DNA of 14,235 bases from Ignavibacteria bacterium UBA6688 (lineage in GTDB: Bacteria > Bacteroidota > Ignavibacteria > UBA10030). Position numbers and translations under genes: made by a program. The notes beneath the pieces are model-generated. The model ran no database searches, was not told the origin of the DNA, and saw nothing but the letters and a program-made list of their open reading frames with translations. The stretch covers positions 1-14,235 of the forward strand of contig DKJQ01000204.1 in assembly GCA_002454845.1 (NCBI GenBank). Direction: 5' to 3'. Shown in pieces: positions 8,801 through 14,235 of this stretch. Numbering within the stretch: position 1 is the first letter of the stretch; each line of letters starts with the position of its first letter.

Positions 8801-9182
8801 CGTCCCGTACAGTTCGCTGTGGCCGATGTACCGTTACGATCCTGCGGGGACCGCTTTCGCATCGGCGGTAACCCCCTCCCCGAAGCCGATCACATCGGCA
8901 TTTCTTCCCAGGTCCCGCGTTTATAACTGGCCGAACCCGGTCTACACCTCCTCGACGCAGATCCGTTACTACACTTCTGAAGATGCGGAGATCAGCGTCA
9001 AGGTGTTCGACCTTGCAGGGGAGAAGATCACGGAGTTGAATGCGCGCTCGACCGGTGGCGTCGACGGGGAGGTCCGGTGGGATGTATCGGGGGTTCAAAG
9101 CGGGGTCTACCTTGCCCGCGTGGAAGCGACCGGCAACGGACGCAGTGAAGTTGCGATCATTAAAATTGCAGTGGTGAAGTGA
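5892..9182 (+). CDS. Secreted M6-peptidase-like protein with a lost zinc motif, FG-GAP-type repeats and a T9SS sorting domain
   Basis: This 1096-residue protein starts with a signal peptide (about 1-24). Residues about 60-500 follow the M6 (immune inhibitor A) pattern: DAFVLFHAGVGRD, LGLPDLFD (277-284), FGLMDG, NEREYFLVENR, GLLIWHIDEG (434-443) and GVDLEEADGAQD. Where M6 enzymes carry HExxH, this one reads ASFGT (271-275), so all three motif residues are gone and no other HExxH exists in the protein. It is probably not a protease. Acidic FG-GAP/VCBS-like motifs follow at DLDDDG (572-577), DLDGDG (832-837) and DVNGDG (897-902), suggesting a calcium-binding propeller-like region. A T9SS type A-like tail begins at YNWPNP (about 1011) and contains VKVFDLAGEKI and SGVYLARVE. 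It lies 179 bp after porV and just before a lipoprotein gene, and is a likely PorU/PorV cargo. Confidence 0.85.
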   Translation: MKSRRTFYVFLLSILGVVPLLLSQSSSGTGPGAGSPLFRRVDGAPRASSTPERFQHTTDTIRVLALMVDFQPDTDTLTSGNGKFELHQTDARLIDPPPRNAAFFSSKLQFLSNYFRRVSNGKVNVAGEVLGGVITLSKQLSAYAPPKDGSDNKRLVDMVVESWRKADSLNPGFPFSSYDAFVLFHAGVGRDIDLVSLLGFDPTPNDIHSITFNLKTFREYAGDPSFGGIAVTNGTFLITNTIVLPETETRLFRSGSRTDTLQLGLNGLLAASFGTFLGLPDLFDTKTGASAIGRFGLMDGAAIGAYNGLFPPEPSAWEKVYLGWVTPVTLNSGPSEMTLPAVGLTDVDDVIYKIPINEREYFLVENRIRDPHQNGQRLTIREGSVNIMRHFGSDTTGFQFDDVRAISGSVVDVEDFDWALPGYPDTSEVFRGGGLLIWHIDEGVIQRGLIDNTINADPNLRGVDLEEADGAQDIGQLYELLQAGFGAESGWPLDFWFQENPIPSYKNIFNHTSRPGSASNTGSRSLVTIKNISPRGPTMSALFEKGDDRIKPLAGFPLKIDGSISSSPIPFDLDDDGVEEIIVTRELFDGPGGRGGSPTGRGAVAAWRQDGTVFPSPFSENPYIIAEVDRPSIGSPVFLRHPTTGIAYLAVPDFESVYLWRIAQSQSGPVLQRQFKVPSTGLFLMFVDTTLLAYASSSGSVERISLDGSVQSIPGVGNNNFALARLGSGSTIAAVEQESNLRILDLATNNILVTVPIQGIVQHLVGGDVRGNGLSQAVCFVNKQVIPGQTVEQQVRYILIVDQQQTVTIPLNPPALMTESDEGFVTAPVLADLDGDGRKEILIVSSKGRLFGFNGQGVLVDGFPVALGLPAPAVLYGPLVDLGSPAPAVMYGPLVGDVNGDGHSDIVNIDANGDLWSYSPGVEKSAEMLFRAGDITAKSPSFFHRRLGASTTLGFISVDARGQIAAFDMSVPYSSLWPMYRYDPAGTAFASAVTPSPKPITSAFLPRSRVYNWPNPVYTSSTQIRYYTSEDAEISVKVFDLAGEKITELNARSTGGVDGEVRWDVSGVQSGVYLARVEATGNGRSEVAIIKIAVVK
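6702..6716 (+). other. Site of the missing HExxH zinc motif
   Basis: Codons GCT TCG TTT GGC ACG (residues 271-275, A-S-F-G-T) occupy the place of H-E-x-G-H in active M6 peptidases. The downstream LGLPDLFD is well kept, so the alignment is not in doubt. There is no frameshift around the site, which argues against a simple sequencing error. Confidence 0.75.
8490..8579 (+). repeat. In-frame 45-bp tandem duplication inside the M6-like gene
   Basis: Two adjacent 45-bp units (8490-8534 and 8535-8579) encode LGLPAPAVLYGPLVD and LGSPAPAVMYGPLVG. The second halves are almost identical in DNA, sharing a 15-nt run, TACGGTCCTCTCGTG. The duplication adds 15 residues directly before the DVNGDG calcium-type motif at residue 897, so it lengthens a propeller blade or linker without breaking the frame. 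Confidence 0.85.
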
Positions 9183-9187
9183 GGAGG
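9182..9187 (+). promoter_or_regulatory. Shine-Dalgarno site deciding the lipoprotein start
   Basis: AGGAGG begins at the last base of the previous stop codon and lies 9 nt before GTG 9197. This favours 9197 over the GTG at 9179, which overlaps the stop codon and would place the Shine-Dalgarno site inside the coding sequence. Confidence 0.65.
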
Positions 9188-9196
9188 TTCATTCCA

Positions 9197-9880
9197 GTGC
9201 GTGTCGGATTGGTGAAGGTTTTATGGATGTTGGCCCTCGTTACACTCATGGGGTGTGAGCGGGAGATTCCCTCTCTGGTCGACAGAACGGATGACGATGG
9301 TGAGATCCAGGGGTACATGATTATGGGGAAGCTTTCCGACCGAATCGGCAATCCTCTAAAAGAGATCGCTGTTTCGGTGATCTACGATTACGTTTTTGTC
9401 GATGATCATGCCCCGCCGATCAAAACCTACCAGGTTGAACAGGGAAGCGATACGGTGGTTGTGCAGGTGGTGGACCGGAAGGGATTTCCCTTGCGCGTCC
9501 TGTTCCGTGACCAGATCTCGTCCGGCCCGTTGACCGTCGAGTGGGACAGGAAGGATGCGGCGGGAAACATCGCCCCGAGCAGCGTCTACCATGTCCAGTA
9601 TCTTATCAGGAATGAAGTACGTCATTCCTACCCTGTCACGATAAGCGGGACGGTGGTGACATATTCGGATTCGCTCGGCCAGTTCACCATTCCCGATGAT
9701 AATCTCCCAATCGATTTTTATCCTGTTCCGCTCTCTTCCTCGGACGGTTCACGCTACCTGGGGAACCACCGCATTATCCCGTATGTCACCCTCCGGTTTA
9801 CCGCAGAGGGAATCAACAACGGAGCCTATCTTTCCCTCATCAAGAACGAAATCAAGCGGATCGAAATAAAAATCTCGTAA
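9197..9880 (+). CDS. Outer-membrane-type lipoprotein with a FlgD-like segment
   Basis: This 227-residue protein, with a GTG start, is not a family I can name. A 19-residue lipoprotein signal ends in the lipobox L17-M18-G19-C20, with Glu at +2. An acidic linker (DRTDDDGE) follows, then GYMIMGKLSDRIGNPLKEIAVSVI, split here as a beta-rich domain of the carboxypeptidase-regulatory kind (weak). The segment DRKGFPLRVLFRD...VEWDRKDAAGNIAPSSVYHVQY (about 85-130) resembles the FlgD Ig-like fold also found in T9SS tails. The remainder is beta-rich and ends in RIEIKIS. It sits 14 bp after the M6-like gene and 1 bp before the next one, so it is probably co-transcribed and translationally coupled. It may tether or present the secreted product of the preceding gene; that is inference. 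Confidence 0.78.
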   Translation: MRVGLVKVLWMLALVTLMGCEREIPSLVDRTDDDGEIQGYMIMGKLSDRIGNPLKEIAVSVIYDYVFVDDHAPPIKTYQVEQGSDTVVVQVVDRKGFPLRVLFRDQISSGPLTVEWDRKDAAGNIAPSSVYHVQYLIRNEVRHSYPVTISGTVVTYSDSLGQFTIPDDNLPIDFYPVPLSSSDGSRYLGNHRIIPYVTLRFTAEGINNGAYLSLIKNEIKRIEIKIS

Positions 9881-9881
9881 C

Positions 9882-12800
9882 GTGAAACGCCTCCTTCCCA
9901 TTCTGTTTCTTTTCTCCACCAGCTTCCTCGCGGCGCAGGAGGACCTCTATCCTCACCCGGAACTCGACTGGTTTACGATCGAAACGCAGCACTTTTTGGT
10001 GCACTACCACAACGGGGCGGAACGCTCCGCGCGCGAGATCGCCCAAATTGCCGAGGAGATTTACAGGCCGATCACCCAGCTCTATCAACACGAACCCGAC
10101 CAGAAGGTGAGCTTCGTTGTCATCGACTATGACGACTATTCGAACGGTGCGGCGTACTTCTACGATAACAAGATCGAAATCTGGGCTCCTGCTCTCGACT
10201 TCGATCTGCGCGGAACCCATCCGTGGCTGAGGGATGTGGTGACGCACGAATTTACCCATATCGTGCAGATCCAGACGGCGATGAAGTTGGGGCGCAAGTT
10301 CCCCGCGATCTATCTCCAATGGCTCGGCTACGAGGCCGAGCGTCGTACCGACGTGTTGTACGGATATCCCAACATTATCGTCTCCTATCCTCTTTCCGCC
10401 TTCGTGGTGCCAAGCTGGTTTGCGGAAGGGGTCGCTCAATACAATCATCCCGACCTGACGTACGATTATTGGGATTCGCATCGCGACATGATCCTCAGGA
10501 TGTACATGCTCGACGGCAATCCGTTGACCTGGGATCAGATGGCCGTGTTCGGGAAAACGAGTCTCGGCAACGAGTCCTCCTATAACGCCGGGTTCTCCAT
10601 CGTCCATTATATCGTGGAGACGTACGGGGTTGAGAAGCTTGATGCCATCTCTCGGGCCCTTTCGTCACTCCCACGAGTGACGGTGGATGGAGCGATCGAA
10701 GCGGTTCTTGGAAAGTCAGGGGAGGAGCTCTACGAAGAGTGGAAGAAAGTGAAAACCGAACATTATCGCGCCAGCACCTCACATCTTGCTGCAAAGAGAG
10801 TGGAGGGGTCGCTGATCGAAGAGGAGGGATTCGGAAACTCTTACCCGGTGTTTTCTCCCGATGGGAAGTCGATCGCCTATGTCTCGAATAAGGGAGAGGA
10901 CTATTTCAGTCTGAGTTCGGTGTACCGGTATGACCGTGCAACAAAAACGTCAACCCGACTCAAGAAAGGCGTCCGTTCGACAGTCTCTTTCTCTCCCGAT
11001 GGGCGCTTTCTTTATTATTCGAAGGCATCGAGGGACAATCCCCATTGGTCGACATTGTCCGATCTCTATCGGTACGATCTTGAGAAGGAGGATGAAGAAC
11101 GGCTCACCCATGGATGGAGGGCGTGGAACCCGCGGCTTTCCGCCGATGGGACGAAGATCGTGTTCGTGACGGGCAGCGATGGGACTGCCAACATCGGGGT
11201 CGCGTCCGCTGATGGAAAAAACTTTGTGCGGCTTACACACTTCAAAGATGGAGAACAGGTGTACACCCCCTCCTGGTCGCCGGACGGGACGATGATTGCG
11301 TTCGGATACTCGGATGGGCACAAACAATCGGTGGCCCTCATGGCGAGCGACGGCTCTGGATTGAAGACCCTCACCGCCAACAGCGACGCCCGGAATCCGG
11401 TGTTCTCAACGGATGGACAATCGTTGTACTATGCCTCGGACGAATCGGGGATCTTCAATATCTATCGACAGGATTTGCAGGGGGGCTCGCGGCGGCAGTT
11501 GACCAATGTGCTGGGTGGGACATTCATGCCGGCGGTGAATAGCGACGGCGATCTTGCTTTTGCATTCTATACATCGTCCGGATACAAGCTCGCGTTTCTG
11601 GAAAAACCGACTCCTCTTGTCGAGACAACCCAACCCGTCCTCCCGCCAGTGACATTGTCGGAGCGTTCTGCCGGTACAGCCAATACCGGTCAGCCGGAGA
11701 GCGGAGTCGCACCATCCAAGCCCTACCGCAACGTCTTTTCCAGTCTTTCGATTATTCCGCTCCTGCGTGTGGACAACTATAACCCCGGGAACAAGGGGAT
11801 CGACATCATCCGTCCGGGGATCTACTTTGCCTCGAGCGATATGCTGAATAAGCTTTCCTTGTTCGGCAGTGCCGCCATCAACCGCAAACTGGAACGTGAC
11901 CTCTTTTTCATTTTTGAATACCGCGACGCCATTCCCCTGCTGTATCAACTCGGGATTGAGCCGGTTATGACGCTGGAGTTGTACAATATCTCGCGCAAGA
12001 CCGATGTGACCTTCGATCTTTTTACGGACAGGCAGCATTTCCTCTCCACCGATGTAACCTACAACCTTCTCGAGTTCGATTTCACGTTACGGCAGAAGGT
12101 CATCAGTGAAGAGAATGAGCTGAAGCTTGCCTACACACTGAGCAAATATAACGCGGATGTCGGCTCCTTTCTAATCCCTTCCGTCGGCGTGTCGCCCGGA
12201 TTTCGAAACGAGTACCTGATCGGCAACACCTTCTCCGCTCATTTGCGCCATGAGAGCATCCATCCCACGGTGGACAGGGACATCAACCCGGTGGGTCGGA
12301 CGGTCTCGCTCCGGTATACCTTTGAATCTGATAAGTTCAATCCGGAGAGCGAGTACGAAATTGAAAATGGCGTACTCGTTCCACAGTACACGAATCCGCA
12401 GTTCCAGCGGCTGGAGGCGGCATGGAACGAACATCTCGCACTGCCGTTCAAACGACACACGCTGACCCTGTCGGTGCGCAGGAACACTTCGTTCAACAGG
12501 GGCATCGATGATTTCTTCGATTTCTACATCGGCGGGTTCACCGGGATGCGGGGGTACCCGTTCTATGCATTGGGGGGAAGCGAGGTGGCGACGGCCAGTC
12601 TCAACTACAGGTTCCCGATCATGACCGGCATCAACACGAGGTTCCTCCAGTTCTACTTCACGAAATTGTACGGTTCGGTGTTTGGGGATATGGGGGAGGC
12701 GTGGCGCGGGTCGGCTCCTCCGCTGAAGGATTGGAAGACCGACGCAGGGTTTGAACTCCGGCTCGAAGCCTTCTCTTTCTATCAGTATCCGACCAGAATC

Positions 12801-12950
12801 TTTTTCAGCGGAGCGTACGGGTTCAATCAGTTTACGAAGACCTTCAGTAACACTCCGGTGTCGTACGGGAAGGAATGGCGTTTTTATCTTGGCGTTTTGT
12901 TCGGGTTCGAGTTGAGCCAATCAAGGAGGATGTTTGAGAAAACGTTCTAA
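9882..12950 (+). CDS. Predicted outer-membrane protein: MA-type metallopeptidase, TolB-like propeller and Omp85-like barrel
   Basis: This 1022-residue protein has three recognisable parts. After a signal peptide (1-18, ending LAAQ), residues about 25-290 form a gluzincin-type peptidase domain with H122-E-F-T-H126 and a likely third zinc ligand Glu182 in WFAEGVAQY, so it looks catalytically intact. Residues about 320-570 hold six PD40/TolB-like blades with SPDG-type turns (YPVFSPDGKSIAYVS, VSFSPDGRFLYY, TPSWSPDGTMIAFG and others). A Pro/Thr/Ser-rich linker (about 580-613) leads to a C-terminal beta-barrel (about 614-1022). That barrel carries the Omp85-type GMRGYPF (888-894), then SLNYRFPI, FGDMGEAW and the closing strand FYLGVLFGFEL. 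No POTRA domains are seen. The GTG start lies 1 bp after the previous stop with no clear Shine-Dalgarno site, implying translational coupling. The substrate is unknown. Confidence 0.86.
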   Translation: MKRLLPILFLFSTSFLAAQEDLYPHPELDWFTIETQHFLVHYHNGAERSAREIAQIAEEIYRPITQLYQHEPDQKVSFVVIDYDDYSNGAAYFYDNKIEIWAPALDFDLRGTHPWLRDVVTHEFTHIVQIQTAMKLGRKFPAIYLQWLGYEAERRTDVLYGYPNIIVSYPLSAFVVPSWFAEGVAQYNHPDLTYDYWDSHRDMILRMYMLDGNPLTWDQMAVFGKTSLGNESSYNAGFSIVHYIVETYGVEKLDAISRALSSLPRVTVDGAIEAVLGKSGEELYEEWKKVKTEHYRASTSHLAAKRVEGSLIEEEGFGNSYPVFSPDGKSIAYVSNKGEDYFSLSSVYRYDRATKTSTRLKKGVRSTVSFSPDGRFLYYSKASRDNPHWSTLSDLYRYDLEKEDEERLTHGWRAWNPRLSADGTKIVFVTGSDGTANIGVASADGKNFVRLTHFKDGEQVYTPSWSPDGTMIAFGYSDGHKQSVALMASDGSGLKTLTANSDARNPVFSTDGQSLYYASDESGIFNIYRQDLQGGSRRQLTNVLGGTFMPAVNSDGDLAFAFYTSSGYKLAFLEKPTPLVETTQPVLPPVTLSERSAGTANTGQPESGVAPSKPYRNVFSSLSIIPLLRVDNYNPGNKGIDIIRPGIYFASSDMLNKLSLFGSAAINRKLERDLFFIFEYRDAIPLLYQLGIEPVMTLELYNISRKTDVTFDLFTDRQHFLSTDVTYNLLEFDFTLRQKVISEENELKLAYTLSKYNADVGSFLIPSVGVSPGFRNEYLIGNTFSAHLRHESIHPTVDRDINPVGRTVSLRYTFESDKFNPESEYEIENGVLVPQYTNPQFQRLEAAWNEHLALPFKRHTLTLSVRRNTSFNRGIDDFFDFYIGGFTGMRGYPFYALGGSEVATASLNYRFPIMTGINTRFLQFYFTKLYGSVFGDMGEAWRGSAPPLKDWKTDAGFELRLEAFSFYQYPTRIFFSGAYGFNQFTKTFSNTPVSYGKEWRFYLGVLFGFELSQSRRMFEKTF

Positions 12951-12975
12951 TGGGTTTTTAGGGAACCACGTATTT

Positions 12976-13053
12976 TGCCACCAAGGCACAAAGGCACAAA
13001 GCATACTTGAGGAGTCCTACATATTTTCTTCGTGTCTTAGTGACTTTGTGGCA
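12976..13053. repeat. Palindromic intergenic element with tandem 8-mer arms
   Basis: Two 26-nt arms (12976-13001 and 13028-13053) are inverted copies matching at 21 of 26 positions, separated by a 26-nt spacer. Each arm is three tandem copies of NCACNAAG: CCACCAAG, GCACAAAG, GCACAAAG on one side, and CCACAAAG, TCACTAAG, ACACGAAG in the reverse complement of the other. All five mismatches fall at positions 1 and 5 of the 8-mer, exactly 4 nt apart. It lies in the 133-bp gap before the last gene. Similar short interspersed repeats occur in many environmental genomes (recalled, not searched). Whether it acts as an RNA hairpin, a terminator or a protein site is unknown. Confidence 0.8.
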
Positions 13054-13083
13054 TTGTTTTTCTCTCCCAAGGGTCTGATAAGG

Positions 13084-14001
13084 ATGAAGAGAGCAACATT
13101 CCGTCGCCTCACGTTGGCCCTGATGGTACCGCTGGCACTCATGGGACAGCTCAAGGAACAGCCTCGCCTGCAACCCATGCTCACGGGCAGTATCCGTAAC
13201 GACCTTTTGGGAATAAGCGGGTCAACGCCGCTTCGCGGTACGGCATTGCACTTACAGGATGTCCCGGCGGCCCGTAAATCGCCGGTTCAGGCAGCACTCT
13301 ATTCGGCGGTGTTGCCCGGCGCGGGGGAGTTCTATGCGGAGAGCTATTGGAAAGCGGGGGGTTTCTTCCTTGCGGAGGTGGCGTTGTGGGGATGGTACGC
13401 TGTAAACGATTCCAAAGGAAACGACCAGACAGTCTTGTTCCAGCAGTACGCGGACCTGCATTGGTCGGTCGTCAATTATGTTGAGTGGATTGAACGCTAT
13501 AGCGCTGAGTTAAATCCTGATGCGGGGGGGACCGGCGGTATCATCACCGGAAATTCGGGTCCGCCATGGGACCGCGTGGACTGGGCGAAGCTGAACGAGC
13601 TGGAGGAAAGGATCGGCAGAAGGAGCGGCAACGGATTCACCCACCGGTTGCCGAGACGTCCTGAGCAGCAGTACTACGAGCTCATCGGTAAATATCCGCA
13701 GTATGCCGGAGGCTGGGATGATGGCACGAACATAACGCCTTCGGATGTGACCAGCAGTAACGTCTCTGCACGGTTTCTTGAGTATTCGGCCATGCGGGGC
13801 AAAGCGAACGATTTCTTCAATGTTGCCAGCACGATGGCCTCCCTGATTGTCGTCAACCATCTGCTCAGCGCCTTCGATGCCGCGTGGAGCGCTTCGCAGT
13901 ATAACAGCAGACTGCAGCTGGAATCCCACCTTATCCCCACCGTCCGACCCTTCGGGCTGATCGAGTTCGTTCCGACAACGACATTGACGTACCGCTTTTA
14001 G
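13084..14001 (+). CDS. DUF5683-like predicted envelope protein
   Basis: This 305-residue protein resembles the DUF5683 family of Bacteroidota. The supporting motifs are SPVQAALYSAVLPGAGEFYAESYWKAGGFFLAEVALWGW (split here after residue 20: SPVQAALYSAVLPGAGEFYA, then ESYWKAGGFFLAE) at about 65-100, and YYELIGKYPQYAGGWDD at about 198-214. A signal peptide or anchor lies at about 1-22. The first motif and a stretch near VASTMASLIVVNHLLSAFDA could be short membrane segments. Function is unknown. ATG 13084 is chosen because it opens the signal sequence. A TTG at 12934 is in frame but would translate through the palindromic element. Only a weak AAGGG (13069-13073) precedes the ATG. The last 18 codons are duplicated downstream. 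Confidence 0.78.
   Translation: MKRATFRRLTLALMVPLALMGQLKEQPRLQPMLTGSIRNDLLGISGSTPLRGTALHLQDVPAARKSPVQAALYSAVLPGAGEFYAESYWKAGGFFLAEVALWGWYAVNDSKGNDQTVLFQQYADLHWSVVNYVEWIERYSAELNPDAGGTGGIITGNSGPPWDRVDWAKLNELEERIGRRSGNGFTHRLPRRPEQQYYELIGKYPQYAGGWDDGTNITPSDVTSSNVSARFLEYSAMRGKANDFFNVASTMASLIVVNHLLSAFDAAWSASQYNSRLQLESHLIPTVRPFGLIEFVPTTTLTYRF
13947..14001 (+). repeat. 55-bp direct repeat, copy 1 (3' end of the DUF5683-like gene)
   Basis: Identical at all 55 positions to 14156-14210. It encodes the last residues, PFGLIEFVPTTTLTYRF, and ends on the final base of the TAG stop. Bases on both sides of the two copies differ. Confidence 0.95.
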
Positions 14002-14026
14002 CCTGGTGTCCCACAAATGAGGCTAG

Positions 14027-14131
14027 AAAAGATTTACCCGCGAATCTGCACGAATCCACACGAATTTTTTTAGGGACGCATCAGGAATAAACTCTTCGCG
14101 CAGATTTGCGTGGATTCGTGGGAAGTCTTTT
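14027..14131. repeat. Palindromic intergenic element with tandem 10-mer arms
   Basis: Core arms at 14037-14065 and 14094-14122 are inverted copies built from a 10-nt unit CNCGAATCNN. The left arm holds CGCGAATCTG, CACGAATCCA and a partial CACGAAT. The reverse complement of the right arm holds CACGAATCCA, CGCAAATCTG and CGCGAAG. Outer bases extend the pairing, AAAAGA at 14027-14032 with TCTTTT at 14126-14131, with a one-base gap. The arms differ mostly by A/G or C/T changes. The element lies between the two 55-bp direct repeats. It shows no transposase and resembles non-autonomous intergenic repeats known from environmental genomes. It might also serve as a bidirectional terminator for the last gene. 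Confidence 0.78.
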
Positions 14132-14155
14132 AGAACTGAACCACCCCAAACAGCC

Positions 14156-14210
14156 ACCCTTCGGGCTGATCGAGTTCGTTCCGACAACGACATTGACGTA
14201 CCGCTTTTAG
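14156..14210 (+). pseudogene. 55-bp direct repeat, copy 2 (detached 3' end of a DUF5683-like gene)
   Basis: An exact second copy of 13947-14001, starting 209 bp further on and including the stop codon. The reading frame is open only back to 14091, with no start codon and ribosome site that look real, so this is a gene-end remnant rather than a gene. Complete identity implies a recent event or an assembly duplication. Confidence 0.85.
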
Positions 14211-14235
14211 TCACACCCCTCCACAAAGAGATCAA

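Noticed and set aside
9852..10607. 251-residue minus-strand open frame over the start of the peptidase-barrel gene
   Set aside because: It covers the HEFTH peptidase domain on the plus strand and shows low-complexity charged composition with no recognisable motif.
12171..12920. 249-residue minus-strand open frame opposite the Omp85-like barrel
   Set aside because: It is a shadow of the barrel coding sequence, rich in Pro, Arg and Glu, without a plausible ribosome site or domain.
12934..13083. 50-residue extension of the DUF5683-like protein from a TTG
   Set aside because: It would translate through the palindromic repeat and displace the signal sequence starting at 13084.
12976..14131. Possible CRISPR array suggested by the short tandem repeats
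   Set aside because: Units are only 8 or 10 nt, have no spacers and face each other as palindromes; no cas gene is present.

Overview
The window comes from a bacterium of the Bacteroidota/Chlorobiota (FCB) lineage that has a type IX secretion system (T9SS). Six protein genes all lie on the + strand. Two start the block: porU (T9SS sortase) next to porV (outer-membrane shuttle), the same order as in Porphyromonas gingivalis. Two proteins end in T9SS-type C-terminal sorting domains. The promoter-like sequences fit the Bacteroidota pattern (TTG, about 20 nt, TAnnTTTG). Several genes nevertheless have good Shine-Dalgarno sites (AGGAGG) and the DNA is moderately GC-rich, which points to an Ignavibacteria/Kapabacteria/Chlorobi-like relative rather than a classical Bacteroides. 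That placement is inference; no rRNA or other marker is present.

Layout. 1-507: non-coding, with a promoter candidate (284-314), a roughly 185-nt leader and a terminator-like hairpin that abuts the porU start codon. 508-4485: porU. 4597-5712: porV, with its own promoter candidate and Shine-Dalgarno site. 5892-9182: a large secreted M6-peptidase-like protein with FG-GAP-type repeats and a T9SS tail, whose zinc motif is destroyed (HExxH read as ASFGT). 9197-9880: a lipoprotein with a FlgD-like segment. 9882-12950: a predicted outer-membrane protein joining a gluzincin-type metallopeptidase, a TolB-like propeller and an Omp85-like barrel. 13084-14001: a DUF5683-like protein. Genes 3 to 5 are nearly contiguous and probably one transcript.

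Two small palindromic intergenic elements flank the last gene. The arms of the first are built from tandem 8-mers and those of the second from tandem 10-mers. The second sits between two perfect 55-bp copies of the last gene's 3' end, each stopping exactly at the stop codon. No tRNA, rRNA, CRISPR array or transposase gene was seen.

Working picture (inference): PorU and PorV process and anchor T9SS cargo, and the M6-like pseudopeptidase is a likely cargo. The lipoprotein and the peptidase-propeller-barrel protein are predicted envelope partners encoded behind it. Whether the last four genes work together is open.
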